NCBI GenBank assembly: GCA_009746045.1
Contig: RPFO01000246.1
Coordinates: forward strand, 1,609,192 to 1,673,191
From: Mesostigma viride
Taxonomy: Eukaryota; Streptophyta; Mesostigmatophyceae; Mesostigmatales; Mesostigmataceae
Reading direction: 5' to 3'
Length of the DNA stretch: 64,000 nt
Shown: positions 21,211-34,052 of the stretch, one piece after another
How the letters are laid out: the number at the start of each line of letters is the position of its first letter
How positions within the stretch are numbered: the first letter of the stretch is position 1
Notes under the pieces: model-generated
The model's database searches: none
What the model was told of the DNA's origin: nothing
Seen by the model: the letters and a program-made list of their open reading frames with translations, nothing else
Translations under genes and position numbers: made by a program

Positions 21211-23520
21211 TAATTAAGTAATTAATTAGACTCGTGCTCCCGTTGGGGAGTCACGGAGCATTAACCCCGATGGATGGATGGGTGGGTGCAAACAGTCCTA
21301 CCGGTCTAAGCTATCTACATCAGCTACCTACGACATCTATCTAACAGCAACGAACTACATCTATCTATACAGCACGTGGCCCTAGGGGAGCTGTCTGGCG
21401 TGCCTCCCGTGGGTTTGCACACGCGGGCGCTTCCACACAGGGGGGGCTCGTTGTCCTCTATGACCTGGGCCCACTTGGCCTTGTCCATCATCTTCTTCCA
21501 AATCACGGAGAGGCCTAGGCCCCCCATGTCCTCTACTAGCTGTTCTTTGAAGGTGCGGGCCTTGCGGCGTCTAACATCAGGGGGCCCGGCCCACGTCAGG
21601 AGGTGCCGGCCAGGCTGAGCTGGTCGCAGTCCTGCGGGGGGGCCACGTGAGGTGTCTACCTGGTTGGTGCGAGCTAGGTGCCCTACTAGCTGCAGGCGCC
21701 GCTGCTTAATGGTGCTGGTGATATATGGCATGATGCATGATGGCAGGCCGCGTGATTTACACCTCGATCAGTCAGGTCGTACTGGAACAATGTCTATCTT
21801 AAGTACTAGTCTAGTCCAGGGTACGTACGGCCCTGCAGGCGGGCATGCCAGAGCAAGTAAGTACTTGCGTGTCATTAATTAATTAATTAATTAATTAATT
21901 AGACTCGTGCTCCCGTTGGGGAGTCACGGAGCATTAACCCCGATGGATGGATGGGTGGGTGCAAACAGTCCTACCGGTCTAAGCTATCTACATCAGCTAC
22001 CTACGACATCTATCTAACAGCATTACTAACTACAACATCGAGCTATACAGCACTGGCGTGCCGGCCTCCCACGGGCTTGCACACGCGGGCGCTTCCCCAC
22101 AGGGGGGGGCTCGTTGTCCTCTACGACCTGGGCCCACTTGGCCTTGCCCATCATCTTCTTCCAAATCACGGAGAGGCCGAGGCCCCCCATGTCCTCGACT
22201 AGCTGTTCTTTGAAGGTGCGGGCCTTGCGGCGTCTAACATCAGGGGGCCCGGCCCACGTCAGGAGGTGCCGGCCAGGCTGAGCTGGTCGCAGTCCTGCGG
22301 GGGGGCCACGTGAGGTGTCTACCTGGTTGGTGCGAGCTAGGTGCCCTACTAGCTGCAGGCGCCGCTGCTTAATGGTGCTGGTGATATATGGCATGATGCA
22401 TGATGGCAGGCCGCGTGATTTACACCTCGATCAGTCAGGTCGTACTGGAACAATGTCTATCTTAAGTACTAGTCTAGTCCAGGGTACGTACGGCCCTGCA
22501 GGCGGGCATGCCAGAGCAAGTAAGTACTTGCGTGTCATTAATTAATTAATTAATTAATTAATTAGACTCGTGCCCCCGTTGGGGAGTCACGGAGCATTAA
22601 CCCCGATGGATGGATGGGTGGGTGCAAACAGTCCTACCGGTCTAAGCTATCTACATCAGCTACCTACGACATCTATCTAACAGCATTACTAACTACAACA
22701 TCGAGCTATACAGCACTGGCGTGCCGGCCTCCCACGGGCTTGCACACGCGGGCGCTTCCCCACAGGGGGGGGCTCGTTGTCCTCTACGACCTGGGCCCAC
22801 TTGGCCTTGCCCATCATCTTCTTCCAAATCACGGAGAGGCCGAGGCCCCCCATGTCCTCGACTAGCTGTTCTTTGAAGGTGCGGGCCTTGCGGCGTCTAA
22901 CATCAGGGGGCCCGGCCCACGTCAGGAGGTGCCGGCCAGGCTGAGCTGGTCGCAGTCCTGCGGGGGGGCCACGTGATCATGAGGTGTCTACCTGGTTGGT
23001 CCGAGCTAGGTGCCCTACTAGCTGCAGGCGCCGCTGCTTAATGGTGCTGGTGATGTATGGCATGTCCTGGTACAGGTCCTCATTGCGGACATGAGCAGCA
23101 TATCCTACTCTGTAAATGGAACGCAGCATGTTGGTGACCGCGCCGTCCAGCTTGCGGGCCAGGTCGGCGGTGAGGGTCCACGTCTCGGCCCCATACGTGA
23201 GAACAGGAAGGACGAGGACCTTGAACAGGTCCTGTTTCTCGATCTTGCCCAGGGGCTTGCGCCACAGGGCCCGGTACTGGCGTAAAGCGTGCCAGGCGAG
23301 GGAGATGCGGTGGTCCACATCAACCTCGCAGCTGGGGAGCAGGCTGCCCAGCAGCTTGACGCGGTCACGATACAGGACTCGAGAGCCGTCGAAGAGATAG
23401 AGGGGCGGCGGTGAGTGGGTGAGCCCAACCGCCAGGGCCTCTGTCTTCTTGCTGACCTCAAGCCCCACTGCACGGGCCTCGATAGCCAGGCAGTCAAGCC
23501 ATGTCTGCCTTGCGTGTCAT
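21211..23520 (-). mobile_element. LINE (second family) 3' ends in tandem, with RT C-terminal region
   Basis: Three copies in direct orientation: about 21211-21882, 21883-22545 and 22546-23520. On the minus strand each encodes a post-RT tail (RRLQLVGHLARTNQVDTS, then LTWAGPPDVRRRKARTFKEQ and LSVIWKKMM). The longest copy adds KLLGSLLPSCEVDVDHRI and LTYGAETWTLTADLARKLDG upstream. Each 3' end carries the TGCTCCGTGACTCCCC/AACGGGAGCA hairpin and a (TTAA)n tail. The first two share the same ~150-bp 5' flank and are offset by exactly 663 bp, so they arose by tandem duplication. No copy is complete. Confidence 0.85.
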
Positions 23521-23639
23521 GCGCATGGGCATTAATTGATTAACCCGGGCTAATTAATTGATCTGGGTGCACAAAGGGCACCTGCACACCACTGTATTCA
23601 GGCACCTAGGGGTGCCGACAGAGGTAGGAAGATCATCAT

Positions 23640-23890
23640 GGCTATACAATTAATTAATTAATTAATCAGACTCGTGCTCCCGTTGGGGAGTCACGGAGCA
23701 TGGCTATACAAACGCTAGGGCTTGGCTTCTCGACAGAGAGTGACTCTCTGCATAGGCACAGCTTGGCTAAATTCTTAAAATGCATCATCCATGGGGAGTC
23801 CTCCATGGGGCTTCCTCCACCCCATCCAGCATGGAATATGTGCTACATGATCTCCCAACGGAGGCATGTTATAATTTAATTATTTTTTTT
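23640..23890 (+). mobile_element. Composite of LINE 3' ends in opposite orientations
   Basis: A minus-oriented TTAA tail and hairpin lie at 23650-23700. A plus-oriented 3' UTR ending TGCTACATGATCTCCCAACG with a TTTAAT tail follows at about 23800-23890. There is no coding content. Confidence 0.6.
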
Positions 23891-23999
23891 TTTTTAAGGG
23901 GAGTCCCATTATAGGCAGGGCGTGGCTAAATTCTTAGGGCATCATCCATGGAGGGCCATTATGGGCGCACATGCGCCTAGGCCGCGTGCTAGGCTAAGC

Positions 24000-24640
24000 T
24001 TTACTAATCTACACTACTGCCATATTCCCTAGGCTGGGGTTGCGGGGGTGGCAGGGGGTGCCTGCCAGGGCTTGTGGTCGAGGTGGATGACGTCCCCCCT
24101 CCAGTGATACCGGTTTCCCCCCTGCATGCGCTCTGCATGCCGGAGCTGGAGGTAGGTCGGCCATAGCTCCTGTCGTCGTTGTTGCTGGGCCAGGGTCAAG
24201 TCATCGTCCAGCGTGAAGCGAGTCCTCGAGAGCTTCTTGCCGCACGACAGCTTATCCGCCATGTACTTAAGGTGAGGAGCACGGGAGCCGGGCCAGCCTT
24301 ACCCCGCGTGCGGGGAAGGCGGGCAGCCGACATCCGCAGCTCACCAGTGAGTTGCATGGGGGCAATAATGTCGCGCTTCAAATGCCGTGAGAAGAGTCGC
24401 CGAGGTCTCATCTGCCGGCTGGTCGAAGTGCTTGACGATGACATTGTGGCCGGGCTGCGCTGGGTGCGGTCGGCCTCCTCACGGAGGTCGAGGGCTTGTT
24501 GCTTGACTTGGGCCACAATTGTGGAGGTGGTGGAGGTGGCCGGTGTGGTGCTTGAGCAGCCTGGTCCGCCCAGGTCTGGGTGGGAGGAGCATCGCTGGCC
24601 GGGCCAGCAGATGTTGGCTGGGCAGCGATGTCCTTCACCA
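24000..24640 (-). mobile_element. ORF1-type retroelement, 3' coding part (split by a Mutator-like insertion)
   Basis: On the minus strand 24262-24029 encodes a C-terminal domain with TLDDDLTLAQQQRRQELWPT, YLQLRHAE, YHWRGDVIHLDHKPW and a PATPATPA end. The layout (acidic DDDLT, an RR-ELWP helix, then YWRG...HKPW) resembles the C-terminal domain of LINE ORF1 nucleic-acid-binding proteins; this is inference. A Ser/Thr-rich, frameshifted N-terminal part lies at 24640-24260 and continues beyond the insertion at 30017-30600. Confidence 0.65.
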
Positions 24641-25842
24641 CCTGGGCGGTTTTTGGAAATCGCATCCGGTGCTGGGCGCACCCGATGACAGATGACAATG
24701 ACAAGAGGCTACGGTACGCGTCGATAAATACGGGTAACGCTTGCGAAAGGAACGGTGTGGGCCGATAAATACGGGTAACGCTTGCAGACGCGGCGGCATG
24801 AGCCGGAAAAATTGTGATCAGGGACGAAACGAACGGAAAGCGCAGCCTACTGGCTCATACTACGGAGGGCGCCGACGCACATGCCTGTGCGAACTGCTAA
24901 GTCTACTGTATCGATCGCACGCGCCCCGGCGCGTAAACTTATGGTGCGTAAGTACAAATGACAGAAGAAAATGCTGGCGCGTCAACTGCCAAGCGGAGCC
25001 TCGCCACAGGATGGAAGGCAGAAAACTTCTAAGTCCATCACCAATTTCACCATGGCCAGGGCGCGAGCCGCGGGGGGACTTTGGCCTAGTAGAATAAATT
25101 CAACTCCACACCAAAAGAATTGACGGACCGAAAGAATTTAGCGGCATCTGTTCCAGTCAAGTAGGCTGGGGAAATGTCGATCAACGGCCGAATTAGTATT
25201 GCGTTGCGGTGCTAGCTGGTAGGACAAACTCAGTAGTCAAGAAAACAGGGCTGTTAGATTGGTTCCTTCGGCTGTGCTGTGGAGGGAATCCGGCGGGTTG
25301 TGCGCAACAATTTTCATGCCTCCGATTGATTATATTCGCATGTTAATAAGTAATTTCAACCTCCATGGACGTGCGGGCACAAGACGACGATATTTAGGCA
25401 AATATTTTATTGCAGGACGCAGGTCCCATGGTGGCATGGTCGGTGTTATGTGTCGTAAGGGCGGGGTTGCCACTTCAGGATCAGCTGCTCCGCAGATAAA
25501 GGCATGCTTGGGATGTTGTGGTTTGGGGCAGGTAAAGGCCACTAGGTGTCCTTGGCGCTTGTGACCACTGACCACATGCCGTTCACATCATGAGTTTCTA
25601 CACGGCATTGGCGCCCTTCTCGGCTGCAGGCCAATTCTAGGAAGCAGGTTTTTGCTGTGCAGTGGGGTGGGGTGAGGGGTGCCGGGTGACAACCGCAGTG
25701 GCCCGGTGTCGGCAAGATGACGACCGGGAGCGCCAGAACTGTCTGCGTTGTAGCACACAAAGCTCTATGATTCATGCGTATGTGTTATAAATTGTAATTG
25801 GATAAGGAGCAATTGAAAAATCATGCAAATTGAGGACTTGGT

Positions 25843-25890
25843 ATAAATTATCTGGCCTGCGCTGGTTGTTGCATTGTCTCCTTGATAAAT
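25843..25890 (-). repeat. Short TSD-flanked insertion (36 nt)
   Basis: The insert 25849-25884 contains CTGGCCTGCGCTGGTTG and ends TTGTCTCCTTG. It is flanked by ATAAAT (25843-25848 and 25885-25890). Confidence 0.6.
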
Positions 25891-26056
25891 GGTTGCTTCT
25901 TGCCTCGACGACATATATAAGCCCTCAATGGGGCACGTGAACAGGTACTCCCGGCCACTAGTTGGTCATTATCAAGTGAAACTACGTGCATTCACACATA
26001 TTAATTATTAAGTGAGACAATGATGTGAGACAACTAGAGCATATCTACTAGTGAGT

Positions 26057-26092
26057 ATATATCTAGGTAGTTGTCTCTTTGATATATCTAGG
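26057..26092 (-). repeat. Short TSD-flanked insertion (14 nt)
   Basis: The insert TAGTTGTCTCTTTG (26068-26081) lies between two copies of ATATATCTAGG (26057-26067 and 26082-26092), an 11-bp target duplication. Confidence 0.7.
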
Positions 26093-26187
26093 CAAGACTC
26101 CTAGGGTCTGGCACACTCTAGCTAGATAAGATAGACTAATAGGATTGTTTGTTACTAGATAGAATAGACGGGTTGGATTGTGTGCAC

Positions 26188-26248
26188 CCATCCATCCATC
26201 CATCCATCCATCCATCCATCCATCCACCCACCCACCCACCCACCCACC

Positions 26249-26279
<31 letters not shown>

Positions 26280-26779
26280 GCACACCCACACCCACCCACC
26301 CACCCACCCACCCACCCACCCACCCACCCACCCACCCACCCACCCACCCACCCACCCACCCACCCACCCACCCACCCACCCACCCACCCACCCACCCACC
26401 CACCCACCCACCCACCCACCCACCCACCCACCCACCACCCACCCACCCACCCACCCACCCACCCACCCACCCACCCACCCACCACCACCCACCCACCCAC
26501 CCACCCACCCACCCACCCACCCACCCACCCACCCACCCACCCACCCACCCACCCACCCACCCACCCACCCACCCACCCACCCACCCACCCACCCACCCAC
26601 CCACCCACCCACCCACCCACCCACCCACCCACCCACCCACCCACCCACCCATCCATCCATCCATCCATCCATCCATCCATCCATCCATCCATCCATCCAT
26701 CCATCCATCCATCCATCCATCCATCCATCCATCCATCCATCCATCCATCCATCCATCCATCCATCCATCCATCCATCCG
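26188..26779. repeat. CCCA / CCAT tetranucleotide satellite
   Basis: Blocks run in the order (CCAT)n, (CCCA)n, (CA)n, (CCCA)n of about 360 bases with two short CCA slips, then (CCAT)n. Open frames in several phases are artefacts of a four-base repeat. Confidence 0.97.
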
Positions 26780-26867
26780 TCGCGATTAATGCTCCATGAC
26801 TAGCTCCCAAACGGGAGCTAGCACGATTTTAATTAGTAAATTAATTAATCCATCTCATGCATGCATA

Positions 26868-27200
26868 GTTAAAAAATTAAATTAAATTATAACATGCCTC
26901 CGTGGGGAGGTCATGTAGCACATATTCCATGATGGATGGGGTGGAGGAAGCCGCGTAATCGAACTATACTAACGCTAGGCTATCTAGAAAATCCTAACTA
27001 CACTACTCATCAAAACGCCTCCTCCGCTTGGGGGAGGTGGCTTGCCCACAGGGTCGGGCGTGTGCGCCTTGACAATCTTCTTCCACCGCGTCTTGTCCTG
27101 CATGACAGTCCAAAGACGGGAGAGAGAGTGTATGCGGTGCTCAAACTGGGCTGGGACCACTAGGTCGTCCAGCAACATCTGAACGTAGTTGGTGACAGGC
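26868..27200 (-). mobile_element. LINE 3'-end fragment
   Basis: On the minus strand it encodes NYVQMLLDDLVVPAQFEHRI, HSLSRLWTVMQDKTRW and KKIVKAHTPDPVGKPPPP. The 3' UTR carries CCTCCCCACGGAGG and a TTTAAT tail at 26870-26915. It is the same family as 609-2553 and is cut at its 5' side near 27200. Confidence 0.75.
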
Positions 27201-27318
27201 ATGCATAGTTGTCTCACTTAATCTAGTCAATCGAATCCATCGGGGTTGACGAATTAAACTCGTGCACACAATCATACCGCGGCTTAAGAAACAATTGATC
27301 ACACCACATTGGACCGCA

Positions 27319-27412
27319 ATGCGTTGATCAAGAAATATCAAGGAGACAACCAGCGCAGGCCAGAAATCGAGAGATGCGTTGATCAAGAAATATAATTGTC
27401 TCCTTGATAATT
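27319..27412. repeat. Two nested short TSD-flanked insertions
   Basis: The insert 27339-27373 (CAAGGAGACAACCAGCGCAG and on) is flanked by a 20-bp direct repeat starting ATGCGTTGATC (27319-27338 and 27374-27393). Immediately after, the 9-nt insert GTCTCCTTG (27398-27406) is flanked by ATAATT (27392-27397 and 27407-27412), in the opposite orientation. Confidence 0.75.
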
Positions 27413-28159
27413 GTGTCTAGTTATCTCAGTAAGTTAGACAAGTAATATCCTTGACTACTTCTGTGGAACTGAAAGTGGTCAACGAGCAAGAGGCTTTGAG
27501 GATGGATGAATTATGCGAACCTTATTGTACCATGTTAGATTAGATCACAACAAACGTTCCAGCAATGGCAACCCATACGTCCTAATCTCAACGTGCATGT
27601 CGAGCATGCTCCACCGTTAGCCTGAAATGGACCAATCAGGTTACAGCATCACAAGGTAAGATTCTTTCGTCCCTCTAACTAGACACGTAACACAAGAGCA
27701 CACAAACCAGCCTGGCATAATCCAGACGTGGAATCACCGAATCTTGATAAGCATTGGAGTCCTAAAATATCTAGGCAAGACTTGGCAGAACCGACCAACT
27801 AATAACCCCACGTGGATCAGGCCACGACCAATGAGGGTCTAAACAAGTCAGTTGACAAAGTCCAGGTCTCGAAATATCTCTGCACGTGGGAAACCTCATA
27901 ACTAGCTCAATACTCATCCAAAAGGCCTCAAATAAAATCCCAAACTATTACAAAACTCAGGATGTAACAACAAGTCAGATTTGGTTGTTACATATTGACA
28001 TGTCAAGCAAATGTGGGTCAGCAAGTATTGACTGTCCTCCCTAATGGTGGCGGTTGCTAGGGAACATCCAGTAATGTTATCCTGAGGGGGGGCACTCAGG
28101 GTTTAAGGGAACTCCCACAGCAACCTTGGGTTGGTACCACAATGCATGGCACTACCCAA

Positions 28160-28345
28160 CGCCAGCGGCGGCGGCGGCCCGGCTAAGGCGGTGGCGGCCC
28201 AAAGGAGGCGGCGGCGGCAGCGGCGGCCCGGAGGAGGGGGCAGCGGCGGCCCAAAGGAGGAGGCGGCGGCGGCGGCCCGGAGGCGGCGGCAGCAGCGGCG
28301 GCCCGGAGGCGGCAGCGGCCCGGAGGAGGCGGCGGCGGCCATTGA
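28160..28345. repeat. GGC-rich trinucleotide tract
   Basis: Irregular GGC repeats are interspersed with CCGGAGGAG. The alanine/arginine and glycine frames through it have no family similarity. Confidence 0.85.
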
Positions 28346-29228
28346 AACCACCACTCAGTTGGACAGCCTACACGAGCTTTCACCAACAAAGCCGGACATG
28401 TCAAACTACCAGTGAAGATTCGCTTTTTGCACCCGAGTGGGTTGAGAGCCCACTACTCGTCTAGCCACTAAATCGGCACATGCCAAACCAGCCACTTCAG
28501 GCTAGCTTCAACCATGGTTGAACCACCGTCAACATGAGCGGCTCAACACATGTAGTGAACGTTGGAACTGATGGGAAGCACAGATGTCCACCGGGGGAAG
28601 TGATGGCACCACGGCTCCATCGCAAGCAAGGGCCACTAGACCTACTGTCCACACCATGATGGCTGATTGAGCTTCAAACGTTGCCAAGAATTATGATGAT
28701 GGCACCACTGATATGCCACATCCTTGATGATAAGTGTAGCAATAGTAGCCGGTCCGCAGCAGCAAGAAGATATGTCGCATGCAGCGCCACGTAGGTCCGT
28801 CCACCATGCGCCGCACCTGCAAGTGTGGAGACTAGGGCATGGTTGCATGTCTGGGGGTGGCCTTGTACATTTGGGAGGAGTTGGCGCCACATGTATAAGT
28901 AACGCAAAGAAACCAAGAACTCAAGTCCATCGTTGAAAGAAAATACACACATGAGATTCAAGGCCACATCTCACGATCATGGAGGCAGCCAACAAGCACT
29001 ACAATGGACACCACAACTCCAACATTCCATTATAGGGCTTAAAGCCAAACACCGCAAAATGTTCGGGAGCAAGACAATGGCCCGGCACATATGTTTGAGA
29101 TACTCACATTACACTACGGCAAGAAGATGTTCAATGTTGATACGAAGTTTTGCCGAGGAAACGCACCAACTTACAACAAACACAGATGAAATGTAGCCAG
29201 GATACACATGTTGTCCCGCTTAGGATTG

Positions 29229-29842
29229 TTAACGTGAAGATGGATGTGCCGCAAAGGATGTAGGCAGCCTGTGGTGCATAGAAGTTGCACCTTCCCTAAT
29301 GCACATAGCAAGCGCTGCCATGCTAGCAACATTGCCAGCAAATACCTCCAAATGATCCATGAGGGCATTGACCTCGTGAAGGTGCATTGAGGTTGCAGTT
29401 TCATATTCGCTCATGGGAGTTGGGGTTGCGAAGAAGCACTGCCAACACTTGGAGCAGACGCGGCATTGCTAGGGCAGTTGCCGTGACCAAGAGAAGCAAC
29501 GAACCCGCCCCGGGCCCGGGCCCGCTTCGGAGTACCCGTAGCCTCACCGACAACGCTTCCACCAAGAGTTGCAGAGACCTTGCGTTTTGACGTGGGTGGC
29601 TCGTTGGGATGGTGTGCTCTTTGTTTACGTGGTTGTTTTCCCCGACCACGGGGTGGAGGACCTAAAGGGTTTTCTACCACCAACGGCGTGGTGGCCAGGT
29701 TCTTTCTTACGCCACGTTCAAAATCACCGTTCATAAACACTTTACGCGGCCGCCTTGGCATGGTATGGCCCATAGGCCGCCATCTTGACCCACGAGTATG
29801 AGCCAGTAGGCTGCGCTTTCCGTTCGTTTCGTCCCTGATCAC
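29229..29842 (-). CDS. Possible basic protein encoded inside the MULE (uncertain, frame break)
   Basis: A 143-codon frame (29842-29411) is followed, with a 1-base ATGA overlap, by a 61-codon frame (29414-29229). The first is basic and Pro/Arg-rich (PRRPRKVFMNGDFERGVRKN, PPTSKRKVSATLGG, TPKRARARGG) and could be a nuclear DNA-binding protein. The second has helix-like sequence (MHLHEVNALMDHLEVFAG). The two may be one gene with an unseen intron or a frameshift. The first 25 or so codons lie in the MULE terminal repeat. I do not recognise the family; it could be a captured host gene fragment or chance. Confidence 0.25.
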
Positions 29843-30016
29843 AATGTTTCCGGCTCATGCCGCCGCGTCTGCAAGCGTTACCCGTATTTATCGGCCCACA
29901 CCGTTCCTTTCGCAAGCGTTACCCGTATTTATCGACGCGTACCGTAGCCTCTTGTCATTGTCATCTGTCATCGGGTGCGCCCAGCACCGGATGCGATTTC
30001 CAAAACCCCTGGGCGG

Positions 30017-30600
30017 TGATGCCTGCGGTGTTTTAATTGCAGGCATTCGATGGCGATGGCGTGGTCGGGGAGGCGCTGGTCGATGTCGTGGAGCTGGGTT
30101 TTGATGTCGGCGATGGAGGTGGAGGCGGCAGTGGAGGTGGAGGCGAGGAGGGTGGAGGTGGAGGTGACGGTGGTGGAAATGTGAGGGAGCTCAGTAGCCA
30201 GCGTGCCTCCCATTGCTGCCACATCTGCGGCAAGGGGGGTCACGTGCTGCTGGAGGGCCTCCGTAAGGATGGAGCGGAGTGTAGGTGCGGAGATGGATGG
30301 AGCCCAGATCTCGCCGTCAGACTTCGTGAGGAGGGAGCAGAGAATCAGGTGCTGAAGGTCAGGCCGGCTGTAGTGGAGGCCCGTCAGCAGCACATTTCGG
30401 CTTTGAAACCTGAGGCCATCTGCATGGCTCGAGAAGACAGTTGATGCTGTGAAGGTGGAGGCACAGCTGAAGGAGCGAGGCGTAATCCCCGTAGAAAATG
30501 CACGGCCATGAGCAGTGCACGGGGCAATGTTGTACCAGTCGTAATCGATCTTCGACATTGAAGTTTTTGAGCTAGCTTGAAACGCGGTTCGCGGACCGCG
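30017..30600 (-). mobile_element. ORF1-type retroelement, 5' coding part (other half of the split element)
   Basis: The minus-strand frame 30558-29968 starts MSKIDYDWYNIAPC and has a Ser/Thr-rich middle (TVTSTSTLLASTSTAAST) and an HDIDQRLPDHAIAIECL helix. The same Ser/Thr-rich region is recognisable in the copy at 53240-53660. Its genuine continuation lies at 24640 and below; the last residues of the present frame are MULE end sequence. Confidence 0.6.
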
Positions 30601-30719
30601 GGTGGGTGACTGCGTTTGGTTTCGGGCGATGCCGATGGCGAGGCCGCGGGAGCAGCCGAGTGAGCCACTAATGCTTTGCTAGGGTCACCGCTGCCTGGGC
30701 CGGAGGCCGGAAGGCGGAA

Positions 30720-31095
30720 CTGCAGCCGGGGCTGCAGGTGTATTTGCTTGGCTGATTGCAGCCACTAAACTGCAATTCGTCGAGTTGCGTTTGCTTCAAT
30801 GCCATAATATTGCGTAATGGTGTCGGGAAAATATATCAGCGTATTAATTAATTAATTAAACTCGTGCTCCCGTTGGGGAGTCACGGAGCACCGAAGTGCT
30901 TTTAATCCCTGTGTGTGCACTACAGGAGAAAGGGCAGAGACCCCCAGTCTCCTTCATGCCAAAGGCATGCCACAGCTGCAATCGGGCGCGGCTAGCTAAA
31001 AGGACAGGCTAACGATCCGGCAAACTGTGGGTGCAATAAGACCCATGTGAGCATATCATAGCAAGGAGCGTGGGCAAGTAATCTGAACATCAGCG
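30720..31095 (-). mobile_element. ORF1-type element 3' UTR with hairpin and TTAA tail
   Basis: 30842-31095 is nearly identical, in reverse complement, to 55080-55336. It ends with the TGCTCCGTGACTCCCC hairpin (about 30862-30890) and (TTAA)n. 30720-30840 is the dispersed repeat seen at 1-120. Confidence 0.7.
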
Positions 31096-31299
31096 TATGC
31101 GTCTGAGAAAGACGCCATGGTGCTTTGCGTAATATAGCTAGCTGCAGGCTGGTCACAATACTGCGTTACAGCTGTAACCGATGATAGTAGCACATGTATG
31201 CGCCTAGAAAAGACGCATCGGTTGCAAGTGACTGATCTGACTGCATTTGGGGCTCAGACGCAAAAGTTCTGAGCTCCCCCGTCAGCCATTGCATTAAGA

Positions 31300-31465
31300 T
31301 TAAATTAAATTATAACATGACTCCGTTGGGAGATCATGTAGCACATATTCCTTGATGGATGGGTGGAGTGGAGGAAGCCGCGTAATCGAACTAACCTAAC
31401 TCTAAGCTATATAGTTTAGAAAATCCTAACTACACTACTCATCAAAACGCCTCCTCCTCTTCCCC
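31300..31465 (-). mobile_element. LINE 3'-end fragment interrupted by a satellite
   Basis: A TTTAAT tail, hairpin and 3' UTR are followed by the last LINE codons (KRRRRFDE then stop at 31435). Coding sequence stops abruptly at the CTGA satellite. Confidence 0.7.
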
Positions 31466-31469
31466 AAAC

Positions 31470-32697
<1,228 letters not shown>

Positions 32698-32699
32698 CA

Positions 32700-34050
32700 T
32701 TCAACAGATGGACCATTATCGACAGAGCCGTACGTGGCCGCCCGGACTGCAAGCAGTACCCATGCTCACGCCTAGCAGCTGTTCACTCTGCACCTAGCTC
32801 CAGATCTAGTTGACATGTACAAGTGCAGGCCCGCATGTATCTAAATAGTCCGGCTGTCGCACGTGCATGCATACCATTTACTCTTTCCTTGCTGGCGCCG
32901 ACCAAGCGCGTGCTAAGTGCAATGCTTAGAGTAAGCAACAAACCGAAGTATTGCTTGCTGCCACATGCCGGTGAGGTATAGGCTCGCCAGAGAGACGGTG
33001 AGTGCGCGGGTGGCCATACTTGCTGCTGGTAGATTGTTTTTGAATATAGTGCTTCCATGTTCCGGATCTTCCAGATCCGAGGCCTGCGCTGGTTGCTTCT
33101 TGATATTCTGATCTTCCATCTGGGTCGATTGCGGTCCAGGATAGCTGCCAACGGGTGCAAACCTCGCTGGTTGCTGCTGTACCCGTGCTGGTAATAGGAG
33201 CAACAAAGCCCGATCCCTTCGGCCGAGGACTTAGCTGGCGCCAAATGTCCACGGCCATCTGCCATCCACTGTCGCATGAGATGCGTGGAGGTAGGTTAGA
33301 AAATGGGGGGGTCGTGCCACAAGCCTCTATGCAGGGCTGAATATGGCACTTACTCAAGAAACCACTTGCAAAGGGGTCGAGCCCCCCCTGTGCCATGCAG
33401 GCAGCAGCTTGGCCGTGAAAATAACGTGGGCTGTGCATCAACGTCTATGCTCGCAGGTCATGCAGCGTCTCTCATGCACCCACTTCATGGCCCCATATGG
33501 CCACATGCTCGCTGCTAGTGGCGCCAGATGCGGTGTGTATCAATTCAGGGAGGAGATGCAGCGTTTGCCAGAACTCACCTGCCACATATCGGTGGCGAGG
33601 TGGGATCTAATGCGGCCGTATGAACCCCCCCAAAGCAGCTGTGCAGCCCACGCGGCATAACGCTGTCATGAAGCACTTGCTGGCGCCGACACCGATACAT
33701 CTGCTTGTATAATCAATCATGACAGGTGGCGCCATCTACATGATGCCAGGGCAGCGGCATGGCGTCAGCCACGGTAAACACCTGACCCCGGTGCTGCGGT
33801 AACCTCAGCAGATATGCCGTGCTCAAGGATGATCCCACGCTCTGGGAGGATCTTGAGAAGAGCGTTGGCCAGGATGAACCCGCATGCCTCCAGGGGGCCG
33901 CTTGTCTTGACCTCTTGCTGGCACAACAAAGGTACAGTGAGGACAACTAGAAGACAAGGTTGCCAGTGCGCCATTGGCAACAAGGCAAAGGTGCCCACAA
34001 ACCTGGTCTCCGCTTGTGTTCGCCGAAACACTGCCAATCTCAAATGTCGG
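32700..34050. other. Intergenic region 3' of DNAAF11
   Basis: No gene is established. A minus frame near 33930-33780 (GFILANALLKILPERGIILE) reads smoothly but has no recognised family. Another short GGTTG...TTGATA motif with GGCCTGCGCT lies at 33081-33105. Confidence 0.4.
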
Positions 34051-34052
34051 GT

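Larger units (their letters stand above)
24650..30007. mobile_element. Mutator-like (MULE) element, 5.4 kb, non-autonomous
   Basis: The ends are near-identical inverted repeats of about 200 bp (24650-24860 against 29810-30007), each with two direct copies of ACCCGTATTTATCG in the right-hand orientation. The direct repeat CCTGGGCGG flanks it (24641-24649 and 30008-30016). Long inverted repeats plus a 9-bp target duplication are Mutator hallmarks. The insertion interrupts an ORF1-type element, whose two halves lie outside. The interior holds a CCCA/CCAT satellite, a LINE fragment, a GGC-rich tract and a possible ORF (29842-29229), but no transposase I can recognise. Confidence 0.7.

Noticed and set aside
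26063..26810. His/Pro/Thr- and Trp/Val/Gly-repeat open frames on both strands
   Set aside because: They are translations of CCCA/CCAT tetranucleotides; all phases are open by construction.
27336..27409. Short element with inverted ends TATCAAGGAGACAA / TTGTCTCCTTGATA read as a TIR transposon
   Set aside because: The flanking direct repeats show two separate short insertions in opposite orientation, each with its own target duplication.
29411..29842. A MULE transposase
   Set aside because: The frame is basic and Pro/Arg-rich with no zinc-knuckle, catalytic or SWIM-type motif visible.
33765..34043. Minus-strand frame with GFILANALLKILPERGIILE
   Set aside because: It looks protein-like but lies in the DNAAF11 3' flank, has no partner exons and no recognised family.
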